A DNA stretch of 13,783 nucleotides from Alphaproteobacteria bacterium UBA6189 (GTDB taxonomy: Bacteria > Pseudomonadota > Alphaproteobacteria > Rickettsiales > UBA3002), in assembly GCA_002422745.1 (NCBI GenBank), contig DITH01000202.1, forward strand, positions 1 through 13,783, given 5' to 3'. The notes below the pieces were generated by a model that was not told the origin of the DNA, ran no database searches, and saw only the letters and a list, made by a program, of their open reading frames with translations. The first letter of the stretch is position 1. The number at the start of each line of letters is the position of its first letter. A program made the translations under genes and the position numbers. Shown in pieces: positions 6,771 to 13,783 of this stretch.

Positions 6771-8204
6771 TTAATCGGTCATGAAGCCCGACGGGCCTTC
6801 GAGGCTGGGATCCTTGCCGACGCGGCTGCTACCCAGCGCGCCGAAGAAAATCGACTCGGTGAAGCTGGCCGGGCGGAAATCGTCGGTCGGCATTTTGATG
6901 TCGGAGCCGCGCACCGGATCGACCAGATACGGCGTCACGGCGATCACCAGTTCGGTCTCGTTACGCTGGAACTGGGTGGAGCGGAACAGCGCCGACAGCA
7001 CCGGAATTTCGCCGACACCCGGCAGTTCGTTGATTTGGGTCGACATGCCGTCGCGGATCAGCCCGGCGATCATGAAGCTTTCGCCCGGGGCCAGCTCGAC
7101 CGTGGTCGAGGCGCGGCGGGTGATGATCGAAGGCGCGGTAAAACCATCGTCGGTCTGGATGGTATTTTCGTTGCTGATCTCCGACACTTCCGGCTGTACC
7201 TGGATGCGCAGGCGGTTTTCGCTCAGTACGTAGGGCGTGAATTTCAGCGCCACGCCGAATGGCTTATATTCGATGGTGGTGGTGCCAAGCTGCTGCGGCA
7301 CGGGAATCGGGAATTCGCCACCGGCGAGGAATTGCGCTTCCTCGCCCGATAGGGCGGTAAGGTTCGGCTCGGCCAGCACTTTCAGCAGCCCGTCCTGCTC
7401 GAGCGCGTCGATCATGCCGGCGAGGCTGGTATTGCCGATGGTGGCGTTGCCGCCGACCATGCCGAACGAGCTAGCACCGCTGGTGCCGAAAAACTGGCCG
7501 GGGGCAAAGGCAGGGCTGTCGCCTGAGCGGTCGCCGAACTGGCCGGTACCGGTGCCGATGAGGAAGCCGAGCTCGCCGCCATTGGCCGCCGTCAGGTTGA
7601 CGCCGAGATTTTTCAGCGTATTGCGCTGGATTTCGCCGATACGGATGCGCAGCATTACCTGCTGGCCGGCGCTGATTTTCATCAGGTTGATGATGGGCGA
7701 ATTCTCGCTCGCCAGATCGCGCTTCTTACGCGTTTCCATCATGTCGGGCGAGAGTTTGCCATGGACGAATTCTTCGGCAATTTCCATCGCCGTGGCGGCC
7801 GCTTCCGCACCCGATACGGTGCCGGTCAGTGCCATGCGGGTATTGACCATGCTGACGCCGATTTGCTCTTTCGGCAGGAATTCACGCAGCGCCCGGCGCA
7901 CCGCGGGCAGGTCGTAGGTGACAACCACATCCATGCTGCGCAGCAGCTTATGCGAGCCGTCGAAAATACGTAGGGTGGTTTGCCCGGCGGTTTTGCCGAT
8001 GATCGAAACTTTGCGGTTGCCGTGCACGAACACATCGGCCACTTCCGGGTCGGTAATAATGACTTCGCTCATATCGGCCGAGACGCTGACCAGCTCCGAG
8101 CGGTTGAGCGGCACGTAAAACACCGAAGAGGCGGCGGCCAGTGCCGGGCTGGCAACCAGCAGGCTAAGCAGAACGAGCAGAGCGGAGCGAAGCGGGAATG
8201 TCAT
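6771..8204 (-). CDS. cpaC: CpaC/RcpA, outer-membrane secretin of the Tad pilus
   Basis: Forms the outer-membrane channel through which the Flp pilus emerges. Length 477 residues from the ATG at 8204. Order: Sec signal peptide (1 to about 24, ending SPALAA), pilus-formation N-terminal domain (about 27-97, with the VSADMSEVIITDPEVADVFV type segment), a BON-like domain (about 100-165), then the secretin domain with VLAEPNLTALSGEEAQFLAGGEFPIP (276-301) and the C-terminal signature GVGEIPVLSALFRS...ETELVIAVTPYLV (396-428). A Gly/Ser-rich loop lies at about 206-258. The ATG at 8204 has GGTGAG 7 bases upstream. A GTG at 8216 would overlap the cpaB stop by 4 bases (GTGA) and give four extra residues; it cannot be excluded. 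Confidence 0.94.
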   Translation of the reverse strand: MTFPLRSALLVLLSLLVASPALAAASSVFYVPLNRSELVSVSADMSEVIITDPEVADVFVHGNRKVSIIGKTAGQTTLRIFDGSHKLLRSMDVVVTYDLPAVRRALREFLPKEQIGVSMVNTRMALTGTVSGAEAAATAMEIAEEFVHGKLSPDMMETRKKRDLASENSPIINLMKISAGQQVMLRIRIGEIQRNTLKNLGVNLTAANGGELGFLIGTGTGQFGDRSGDSPAFAPGQFFGTSGASSFGMVGGNATIGNTSLAGMIDALEQDGLLKVLAEPNLTALSGEEAQFLAGGEFPIPVPQQLGTTTIEYKPFGVALKFTPYVLSENRLRIQVQPEVSEISNENTIQTDDGFTAPSIITRRASTTVELAPGESFMIAGLIRDGMSTQINELPGVGEIPVLSALFRSTQFQRNETELVIAVTPYLVDPVRGSDIKMPTDDFRPASFTESIFFGALGSSRVGKDPSLEGPSGFMTD

Positions 8205-8211
8205 AGGGCGG

Positions 8212-8217
8212 CTCACC
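8212..8217 (-). promoter_or_regulatory. Ribosome binding site favouring the ATG start of cpaC
   Basis: GGTGAG on the minus strand, spaced 7 bases from the ATG at 8204-8202. It spans the cpaB stop codon (TGA at 8215-8213), consistent with coupled translation. The rival GTG start lies inside this site. Confidence 0.4.
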
Positions 8218-9148
8218 GTGCTACCGGCGCTTCAACGCCGTTGGGGAATGGAACGGCCTGCTGGCCGGAAGGCGAGGCCAATGGCGCGCGGCCGGGGGCT
8301 TCTTCCGTATCGACGCCGCGAATGATCAGTACACTGCCCGCACCGCCGCCAGTCAGGCCTTCGGCTTCCTGATACTGCGACACATCGCTGATGCCGGTAA
8401 TGATCAGCGGGTCGGCCGCTTCACGGTCGTCGAGCGAGCGCAGCACGAGGGTGAGGGTGCCTTTGGCGACGCCGAGGCGCAGGCGCTGCGCATCCATCGG
8501 CGATACCATGAGCGACACCGAACGCGGGGTGACGAGGTTGCCGTTTTTATCGGTCGCGCCCTGGGCGGTCGAGCGTTGGTCGACCGCGACGACGGTGACA
8601 TTGGTTAGCAAGGTTTCGGTGATCGCGTCGGTGGTCTGGATGGCGTTGGCCTGGCCACTGCTGGCCGGCGGACGCACCCATTTCGTGACGTCACGCGTCA
8701 GCAGGATATCAACCCGGTCGCCGGGGAAAATAAATCCGGCAATGCCTTCGATCTCGTTGGTTTGAATGGTGATGACCCGCATACCTTTGGGCAGTGCGCC
8801 CGCCAGAAAGTTCGGATCCTGCGCGTTAGCGACTTTGCTGGCGATCAGCGGTTCCTGGGTTTGAAACGGAGCCCGCGCCACCATGCCAACCGGCGTGGTA
8901 CGCCCATCGGCTTTCATGAAACCGTCGAGCAACAGATGTTCGGGCCAGGGCTGCGTGGTGACCATTTCTTCGCTGATGGTGGTGCCAATGGCGATTGGTT
9001 GCGCGGCAACGTAAATACTGGCCGAGCGCACGCTCGGGGCATCGCCCGGCTGCACCGGCGGCGGTGCTTGCGTAGCCGACATACGCAGAACGATCACCGC
9101 AGCAATAGCTGCCAGAACGATCGCCGCGATTAACCCCCCAAAACGCAT
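8213..9148 (-). CDS. cpaB: CpaB/RcpC, Tad pilus assembly protein with SAF domain
   Basis: Inner-membrane-anchored periplasmic protein that works with the CpaC secretin in Flp pilus export. Length 311 residues. Seen: a membrane anchor right at the N-terminus (RFGGLIAAIVLAAIAAVIVLRM, about 2-23), a Pro-rich stretch, a SAF domain (about 44-106, with PIAIGTTISEEMV), and the RcpC/CpaB-type domain containing GFIFPGDRVDILLT (138-151) and LTLVLRSLDD (232-241). The C-terminal tail is rich in Pro, Ala and Gly. The start is the ATG at 9148-9146, chosen because it places the anchor at the very N-terminus; the frame stays open to 9295 but the extra 49 residues are charged and unlike a signal. It is the first gene of the operon, with a weak Shine-Dalgarno. 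Confidence 0.92.
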   Translation of the reverse strand: MRFGGLIAAIVLAAIAAVIVLRMSATQAPPPVQPGDAPSVRSASIYVAAQPIAIGTTISEEMVTTQPWPEHLLLDGFMKADGRTTPVGMVARAPFQTQEPLIASKVANAQDPNFLAGALPKGMRVITIQTNEIEGIAGFIFPGDRVDILLTRDVTKWVRPPASSGQANAIQTTDAITETLLTNVTVVAVDQRSTAQGATDKNGNLVTPRSVSLMVSPMDAQRLRLGVAKGTLTLVLRSLDDREAADPLIITGISDVSQYQEAEGLTGGGAGSVLIIRGVDTEEAPGRAPLASPSGQQAVPFPNGVEAPVAR

Positions 9149-9341
9149 GAAGACACACTCGAAAAAAAGACTGGATAGACCGCGGCGATTTACGCATAGG
9201 GGTGGGGGAGCGTCAAGCCATTTGCGCCACCTATCATCAGTTTCTTCTGCCTTGCGGCGTGCGGGAGGCTTGCGCAAGAAAATGATTGCAGCCATCGGCG
9301 GTCGGTCCTAGGAAGAGCGTTCGAAAACCACGGAGCCGCCC
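9149..9341. other. Divergent intergenic region between cpaB and guaA
   Basis: The 193 bases must carry the start signals of both the Tad operon (leftward) and guaA (rightward). A perfect 10-base palindrome, CTTGCGCAAG, sits at 9269-9278 and could be an operator half-site pair or a chance event. No convincing guaA -10/-35 pair, riboswitch or CtrA-type TTAA-N7-TTAA site was found. The guaA Shine-Dalgarno GGAG lies 6 bases before its ATG. Confidence 0.5.
9188..9216 (-). promoter_or_regulatory. Weak candidate promoter for the Tad operon
   Basis: On the minus strand TTGACG (9216-9211) and GTAAAT (9193-9188) are separated by 17 bases. The -35 element is good and the -10 element matches the TATAAT consensus at three positions only. 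It lies 40 to 68 bases before the cpaB ATG, in the right place for the operon promoter. This is a pattern match only. Confidence 0.25.
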
Positions 9342-10895
9342 ATGAGCGCGCATGAGCGCATTTTAATCCTCGATTTCGGCAGCCAGGTGACGCAATTGAT
9401 CGCGCGCCGGGTGCGCGAAGCCGGGGTTTATAGCGAGATTCGGCCCTACACGACTTCGCTCGAGGACATCCGCGCGTTTGGCGCCAAAGGGGTGATTCTC
9501 TCCGGCGGTCCGGCTTCGGTGCATTCGGGCGCCGCGCCGAAAATCGGCCGCGAGATTTTTTCGCTCGGCGTGCCGGTGCTCGGCATCTGCTACGGCCAGC
9601 AACTGATCTGCGATTTGCTCGGCGGCGAAGTCCAGCCCGGCGATACCCGTGAATTCGGCCGCGCCCATATCGACATTGTCAGCGACAACCCGCTGTTCGG
9701 TGGTTTTTGGAAAAACGGCGAGAAGCACCAGGTCTGGATGAGCCACGGCGATAAAGTGAACCGTCTGCCGCCGGGCTTTCGCGTCACCGCGAAAACCGAA
9801 AGCGCGCCCTTTGCCGCCATCGCCGACGAAGTGCGCCGTATCTACGGCGTGCAGTTCCACCCGGAAGTGGCGCATACGCCCGACGGCGCGACGCTGCTGG
9901 CCAATTTCGTTCGCGAGATTTGCGGCTGCCGCGGCGATTGGGGCATGAAAGGCTTCAAGCAGGAAGAAATCGCCCGCGTGCGCCAGCAGGTGGGCAGCGC
10001 GCATGTGATCTGCGGAGTTTCCGGCGGGGTGGATTCCTCCGTCGTCGCCAAGCTGCTGCATGAGGCAATCGGCGACCAGCTACACTGTATTTTTGTTGAT
10101 ACCGGCATGCTGCGCCTGAACGAAGGCACGGAAGTCAAACAGCGCTTCGAGGAGCATTACGGCATTGATTTAACGTATGTCGACGCCTCGCAGCTTTTCC
10201 TGTCGAAGCTGCGCGGGGTGGCCGACCCGGAGCGCAAACGCAAAATTATCGGTGAGACCTTCATCGAAGTGTTCGAGCAGGAAGCCCAGCGGTTCGAGAA
10301 TGCCGATTTCCTCGCCCAGGGCACGCTCTACCCCGATGTCATCGAGTCGATCAGCTTCCATGGGGGCCCCAGCGCTACCATTAAATCGCACCATAATGTC
10401 GGCGGGCTTCCCGACCGTATGCGCATGAAGCTGATCGAGCCGCTGCGCGAACTGTTCAAAGACGAAGTGCGCAAACTCGGGCTCGAACTGGGGCTGACCC
10501 ATGATCTCGTCTACCGCCACCCCTTCCCCGGGCCGGGCCTGGCCATCCGCATTCCCGGCGAAGTGAGCTTCGAGAAGCTCGAAATCCTTCGTCGCGCCGA
10601 CGCTGTCTATATCGAGGAGCTGCGCAATAGCGGGCTCTACGACGCGATCTGGCAGGCCTTCGCCGCCCTGCTGCCGGTGAAAGCCGTCGGCGTGATGGGC
10701 GATGCGCGCACCTACGAATATGTCTGTGCCCTGCGCGCCGTCCCCTCCACCGATGGCATGACCGCCGATGTGTACCATTTCCCGCCCGACATTCTGCACC
10801 GCATCGCCGTGCGGATCGTCAACGAAGTGAAGGGCATCAACCGGGTATTGTACGATATTACCAGTAAGCCCCCCGCCACCATCGAGTGGGAGTAA
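9342..10895 (+). CDS. guaA: GMP synthase (glutamine-hydrolysing), GuaA
   Basis: Cytoplasmic enzyme of purine synthesis that converts XMP to GMP using ATP and the amide nitrogen of glutamine. Length 517 residues, the usual size for a bacterial GuaA. The N-terminal class I glutamine amidotransferase domain (about 7-190) has its catalytic triad: C83 in GICYGQQ, H173 and E175 in VQFHPEV. The ATP-pyrophosphatase domain follows, with the PP-loop SGGVDSS (227-233). The C-terminal dimerisation domain ends with the conserved [18 protein letters not shown] site 6 bases before the ATG supports the start. It is transcribed divergently from the Tad operon and has its own promoter region. Nothing is abnormal in the protein. 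Confidence 0.99.
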   Translation: MSAHERILILDFGSQVTQLIARRVREAGVYSEIRPYTTSLEDIRAFGAKGVILSGGPASVHSGAAPKIGREIFSLGVPVLGICYGQQLICDLLGGEVQPGDTREFGRAHIDIVSDNPLFGGFWKNGEKHQVWMSHGDKVNRLPPGFRVTAKTESAPFAAIADEVRRIYGVQFHPEVAHTPDGATLLANFVREICGCRGDWGMKGFKQEEIARVRQQVGSAHVICGVSGGVDSSVVAKLLHEAIGDQLHCIFVDTGMLRLNEGTEVKQRFEEHYGIDLTYVDASQLFLSKLRGVADPERKRKIIGETFIEVFEQEAQRFENADFLAQGTLYPDVIESISFHGGPSATIKSHHNVGGLPDRMRMKLIEPLRELFKDEVRKLGLELGLTHDLVYRHPFPGPGLAIRIPGEVSFEKLEILRRADAVYIEELRNSGLYDAIWQAFAALLPVKAVGVMGDARTYEYVCALRAVPSTDGMTADVYHFPPDILHRIAVRIVNEVKGINRVLYDITSKPPATIEWE

Positions 10896-11015
10896 AAAAC
10901 CAATTTTTATGTTCATTCGCGGTGTCGTCTTCGTGCTCGGTCGGTCATGTACGTAAGTGTACACTCCCTTCCTGCGCGCGCCGACTCCTGGCGAGCTGAA
11001 CAAAAATGGGTTTTT
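10895..11015. repeat. Nested palindromic element after guaA (possible terminator or dispersed repeat)
   Basis: The 121 bases begin at the last base of the guaA stop codon. The outer arms, AAAAACC-A-ATTTTT-AT-GTTCA (10895-10915) and TGAACAAAAATGGGTTTTT (10997-11015), pair over 18 positions with one mismatch and a 2-base bulge. Inside are GCTCG/CGAGC (10935-10939 with 10992-10996), GTCGG/CCGAC (10940-10944 with 10981-10985) and TGTAC/GTACA (10948-10952 with 10959-10963), the last overlapping a perfect palindrome AGTGTACACT (10956-10965). The A-tract at one end and T-tract at the other are what a bidirectional intrinsic terminator would show, but the loop is unusually long. The compound structure also resembles a REP- or MITE-like dispersed repeat. 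No clear target-site duplication is seen. Confidence 0.65.
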
Positions 11016-11048
11016 CCGAGCCACAAAACGCAGTAACAGGTAGGATCT

Positions 11049-11699
11049 ATGGCCGAGGATAATTTAGTACGCGAGGTGGACGAAGCGATCCGCCAGGATC
11101 AGATGATGGCGCTGTGGCGTTATTACCGCAAACCGCTCATCGCGGCGGCGGCGGCGCTCATTATCGCCACCACGGGCAGCGTGATCTGGCAGCGCTACGA
11201 AGAACAGCGCGCTGGCGTTACCATGCATGCCATGCTGCGCGCCCACGCCGCGTTCGAGGACGGCAATTACGGCCGGGCCGTGGAGGGATTCGAAACTGCC
11301 GAGGAAGAAGCCTCCACCGCAGCAGCGCGTGATCTGGCCCAGCTCTGGCAGGCGCGCGCGTTGGAAGAAGCGGGCCGTACCGAGGAAGCGATTGCCGTGC
11401 TGCAGCCTCTGGCCAACCGCCCGGCGGGCGACGATTTGCTCTGGCGCGACCTGGCCTGTCTGCGACTGGTGGCGCTCGATGAAGCGCGCAACGATTGCCT
11501 GCAGGCCGGCGAGTCGCCACTGGCCGCCGAACGCCGCCAATGGCTCGCCGCACACTACACTCAGCAGGGCGAGGTGGAAAAAGCGCGCACAACCCTGACC
11601 CGTCTTTCGCGCGATGCCGCGGCAAGCGACGCGGTGCGCCGCCAGGCGGCCGACATGTTGGCCACGCTGCCGCCCGCCACCGAACCGGCGCAGGAGTAA
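11049..11699 (+). CDS. YfgM-like membrane-anchored TPR protein
   Basis: Single-pass inner-membrane protein of the YfgM/TPR_21 type, 216 residues. Family members have a short cytoplasmic N-terminus, one membrane helix and a periplasmic helical repeat domain, and are linked to the SecYEG translocon and periplasmic chaperones. Here the acidic N-terminal DNLVREVDEAIRQDQMMALWRYYRKP (split at about 4-29) precedes the helix at about 29-47; helical repeats follow (about 59-200), including a TPR-like segment LAQLWQARALEEAGRTEEAIAVL (about 96-118). The start at the ATG 11049 has AGG 8 bases upstream. It is followed after 4 bases by bamB, an arrangement also found in other proteobacteria, so a role in outer-membrane protein biogenesis is a fair inference. 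Confidence 0.85.
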   Translation: MAEDNLVREVDEAIRQDQMMALWRYYRKPLIAAAAALIIATTGSVIWQRYEEQRAGVTMHAMLRAHAAFEDGNYGRAVEGFETAEEEASTAAARDLAQLWQARALEEAGRTEEAIAVLQPLANRPAGDDLLWRDLACLRLVALDEARNDCLQAGESPLAAERRQWLAAHYTQQGEVEKARTTLTRLSRDAAASDAVRRQAADMLATLPPATEPAQE

Positions 11700-11703
11700 C
11701 CCG

Positions 11704-13029
11704 ATGCGGCGCACGCTTCTCGTTCTCGCCCTGTTGGCTATGCTGCCCGCCTGTGGCGATGTGATTAGTTTCCTCGAGGCGGGGCCGAAGAAAATCAAGC
11801 GCGCCAAGGGTGAGCGAATCGATGTGATCATGGCCCAGCCGAAATTGAAACCGGCTGAGGGCGCGGAAGATTACCCGGTGGAAATTCCTGACCAGGCGCC
11901 GCTCGATACCTGGGCCAACCGCAACGAGGCCATGCTGACGCCGCATATCGGCCTGACCGGCATTAACGAAGAAGAAAGCGCCGAAATCGGCAAAGGCCAT
12001 GCCTTTTCGCGCAATGAAGTGCCAGCGCCGGTGGCGGCCGCCGGGCTGGTGATCGCGATGGATGCGGCGGGGGTTTTATCGGCCCACGATATGACCGATA
12101 TTTCCAACGTGCGCTGGCGTAGCAAAGCCGCCACCAGCGAGGATGTCGACGATGTGCTCGGCGGCGGCATCGCTGTGGGCGAAGGCGTGATCTATGCCAC
12201 GACTGGTTATGGTGCGCTGGCCGCCATTGAATTGACCACCGGCAAAACCAAATGGCGTATCAGCGTCGGCGCGCCGGTGCGCGGTGCCCCCGCCGTGGCC
12301 GAAGCGGAAAAACGTGTCATCGTGCTGACGGCCGATAACCAGACGCTGGCCTTTGATGCCGAAACCGGCGAGCCGCGCTGGGAGCATCGCGGCATTCGCG
12401 AATCGGCGGGGTATTTCTCCAACACCAGTCCGGTGATCAGCGAGGGGATCGTCATCTCGGCCTATAGCTCGGGCGAAGTCTTTGCCATCCGCGCCGAAAC
12501 CGGGTCGGTATTATGGACCGATACCGTGGTCAGCGGCGTGAAAACCAGCGCCAGCGCTGTGTTTAGCGGTATCGATGCCGACCCGATCGTGCAAGATGGA
12601 GTGGTGGTTGTCACCAGCGCCTCGGGCCATATGCAGGCTTCCGCCCTGCTGAACGGCCGCCCGCTCTGGCAGCAGCGGCTCGGCGCGCATACCACGCCCT
12701 GGTCGGCAGGCAATGCGATTTTCGTGCTCACCGACACCAACGAACTCACCGCCCTTTTCAAGCGCGAGGGCAAGGTGCGCTGGGCAACCAGCCTTGGGCG
12801 TCTGGATCATGTGGGCCGCGACATCACACCCCCCTTGCATGGGCCGATCCTGGCCGGCAACGCTGTGCTGGTGGTAAGCGGCGAAGGCGAACTCATGACC
12901 TTCCGCCCGCAGGACGGGCAACGGCTCGGCAGTTATGAACTCGATGGCGAGATGGCCAGCCCGCCCATCGCCGCGGGCGGCTCGCTCTTTCTCATCAGCA
13001 AGGATGCCACCCTGCATCGCTATTATTAA
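11704..13029 (+). CDS. bamB: BamB, outer-membrane protein assembly lipoprotein (beta-propeller)
   Basis: Lipoprotein subunit of the BAM complex, which inserts beta-barrel proteins into the outer membrane. Length 441 residues. The signal peptide ends in a lipobox-like LPAC (14-17), so C17 is the likely lipidation site; Pro at -3 relative to +1 makes the box slightly unusual. From about residue 110 there is a series of PQQ/beta-propeller blades, recognisable by repeats such as AAIELTTGKTKWRISVG (173-189), TLAFDAETGEPRWEH (214-228), VFAIRAETGSVLWTD (259-273) and TALFKREGKVRWATS (349-363). Residues 18-105 form a low-similarity linker. The start at the ATG 11704 has AGGAG 7 bases upstream, overlapping the stop of the TPR gene; an upstream in-frame ATG at 11614 was rejected since it lies inside that gene. 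Confidence 0.93.
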   Translation: MRRTLLVLALLAMLPACGDVISFLEAGPKKIKRAKGERIDVIMAQPKLKPAEGAEDYPVEIPDQAPLDTWANRNEAMLTPHIGLTGINEEESAEIGKGHAFSRNEVPAPVAAAGLVIAMDAAGVLSAHDMTDISNVRWRSKAATSEDVDDVLGGGIAVGEGVIYATTGYGALAAIELTTGKTKWRISVGAPVRGAPAVAEAEKRVIVLTADNQTLAFDAETGEPRWEHRGIRESAGYFSNTSPVISEGIVISAYSSGEVFAIRAETGSVLWTDTVVSGVKTSASAVFSGIDADPIVQDGVVVVTSASGHMQASALLNGRPLWQQRLGAHTTPWSAGNAIFVLTDTNELTALFKREGKVRWATSLGRLDHVGRDITPPLHGPILAGNAVLVVSGEGELMTFRPQDGQRLGSYELDGEMASPPIAAGGSLFLISKDATLHRYY

Positions 13030-13036
13030 TCGATGT

Positions 13037-13070
13037 CCCGGCGGGTGCGCCGCGGATCGCTCGGGTTTTT
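13037..13070 (+). terminator. Weak candidate terminator after bamB
   Basis: CCCG (13037-13040) can pair with CGGG (13062-13065), directly followed by TTTTT; an inner GCGG/CCGC stem (13041-13044 with 13050-13053) is also possible, leaving an 8-base bulge. The T-run after a GC stem is right for an intrinsic terminator, but the stem is short and interrupted. If it is not functional, der is read from the same transcript as bamB. Confidence 0.3.
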
Positions 13071-13106
13071 CTTTCCAAACGGTCGTGGGGCCTGTAAGAG
13101 CCGCCC

Positions 13107-13783
13107 ATGCAGAAAAAACCCACCATTGCGATTCTCGGCCGCCCCAATGTTGGCAAGTCGACGTTATTCAACCGTTTCGTCGGCAAAAAAATCGCTCTGG
13201 TCGACGACCAGCCCGGCGTGACGCGCGATCGCCGCTATGCCGACGGCAACCTGGGCGACCTGGAATTTCGCATTGTCGATACGGCGGGCATGGAAGAGCG
13301 CGCCGCCGGTAGCCTGGAGGCCCGCATGCTGGCGCAATCGCGCGCGGCCATGGCCGAGGCCGATCTCATATTGTTCATGCTCGATGCGCGGGCAGGGGTC
13401 ACCCCCGAAGACCAGCGCTTCGCGCAGCAAATCCGCCAGAGCGGCAAAAAGGTCATCGTGCTTGCCAACAAAGCCGAGGGCAAAGCTGGCCACCATGCGC
13501 TGGGCGATCTGTACGCGCTGGGGTTCGACCAGCTGGCGCTGGTTTCGGCCGAACACGGAGAAGGGCTCGGCGATTTATATGACACGTTAATGGCCAGCCT
13601 CGACTGGCCCGAAACGCCCGCGCCGAAGAAAAAGCGCCGCAGTGAAAAACGCGCCATCAGCGCCGAGGAAACCGACGAAGAAGCCCTAGCCCGCCTTGCC
13701 GAGGAAGAACATGAGGCGGCGGAAAGCGGGCTGATGCGCATCGTGATCCTGGGCCGTCCCAACGCCGGGAAATCGACGCTGGT
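13107..13783 (+). CDS. der: Der (EngA), tandem-domain GTPase of ribosome assembly (3' end outside window)
   Basis: Essential GTPase that helps large-subunit ribosome maturation; the family has two GTPase domains and a KH-like C-terminal domain. Visible are 225 codons. The first G domain is complete: G1 GRPNVGKS (11-18), G2 Thr in GVTRDR (37-42), G3 DTAG (58-61), G4 NKAE (121-124) and G5 SAEH (147-150). G4 ends in Glu rather than Asp, which I recall in other alphaproteobacterial Der proteins. A highly charged linker (about 172-208, Lys/Arg-rich then Glu-rich) leads to the second G1, GRPNAGKS (216-223), just before the window ends. The ATG at 13107 is preceded by AAGAG at a 6-base distance. The 77 bases between bamB and der hold only the candidate terminator. 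Confidence 0.97.
   Translation, partial: MQKKPTIAILGRPNVGKSTLFNRFVGKKIALVDDQPGVTRDRRYADGNLGDLEFRIVDTAGMEERAAGSLEARMLAQSRAAMAEADLILFMLDARAGVTPEDQRFAQQIRQSGKKVIVLANKAEGKAGHHALGDLYALGFDQLALVSAEHGEGLGDLYDTLMASLDWPETPAPKKKRRSEKRAISAEETDEEALARLAEEEHEAAESGLMRIVILGRPNAGKSTL

Noticed and set aside
9130..9135. TTAACC resembling a CtrA half-site near the cpaB start
   Set aside because: No second TTAA at the required 7-base spacing, and it lies inside the coding region.
9149..9295. N-terminal extension of CpaB by 49 residues
   Set aside because: The extension is charged and would bury the membrane anchor; starting at 9148 puts the anchor at the N-terminus as expected for the family.
9363..11024. Long minus-strand open frames (232 and 284 codons) opposite guaA, one reaching into the palindromic gap
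   Set aside because: Both are antisense shadows of guaA, whose catalytic motifs are all on the + strand; no start signal or domain is seen.
11614..11703. Upstream start for BamB
   Set aside because: It would overlap the TPR gene by about 85 bases and hide the lipoprotein signal; the ATG at 11704 has a good AGGAG site.
11064..12000. Minus-strand open frames (255 and 260 codons) opposite the TPR gene and bamB
   Set aside because: They overlap each other and recognised + strand genes, and have Arg/Ala-rich shadow composition.
13467..13478. Der G4 motif reading NKAE instead of NKxD
   Set aside because: I recall this variant in alphaproteobacterial Der proteins, so it is not a sign of inactivation.
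1..13783. CRISPR array, tRNA/rRNA genes, transposases, phage genes
   Set aside because: No regularly spaced repeats, cloverleaf sequences or recognisable mobile-element proteins were found; coding genes fill nearly the whole window.

Overview
The window looks like chromosomal DNA from an alphaproteobacterium with high G+C (about 68% in a hand-counted line of the der gene). The reasons are the cpa-style Tad pilus genes (a CpaE with a receiver-like N-terminus, a CpaD lipoprotein) and the order YfgM-like TPR protein - bamB - der. The genus cannot be read from the sequence. No rRNA, tRNA, CRISPR array, transposase or phage gene was seen.

Region 1 (1-1540, + strand) holds two tandem genes for proteins with a type IVa/type II-secretion prepilin N-terminus. 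The first is cut by the window edge. The first 190 bases visible are 95% identical between the copies, while the middles of the two proteins differ strongly. The genes overlap by one base (TGATG).

Region 2 (1541-9148, - strand) is a compact Tad (tight adherence) secretion operon, transcribed cpaB-cpaC-cpaD-cpaE-cpaF-tadB-tadC. It encodes the pilus assembly protein/periplasmic partner, secretin, lipoprotein, localisation ATPase, motor ATPase and two inner-membrane platform proteins. Spacing runs from 4-base overlaps to a 28-base gap, so it is probably one transcript. The Flp pilin, the prepilin peptidase (CpaA/TadV) and TadD-TadG are not here. The flanks are occupied by other genes, so they must be encoded elsewhere or be replaced. 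The operon ends directly against the second pilin gene, stop codon to stop codon, with no base between.

Region 3 (9149-9341) is a divergent intergenic region serving cpaB and guaA.

Region 4 (9342-13783, + strand) is housekeeping: guaA (GMP synthase), then a 153-base gap filled by a nested palindromic element of about 121 bases, then a YfgM-like TPR protein and bamB (outer-membrane assembly), and finally der (ribosome-assembly GTPase), cut by the right edge.

The two least ordinary items are the tandem diversified pseudopilins beside a Tad operon that lacks its own pilin, and the nested palindrome after guaA.
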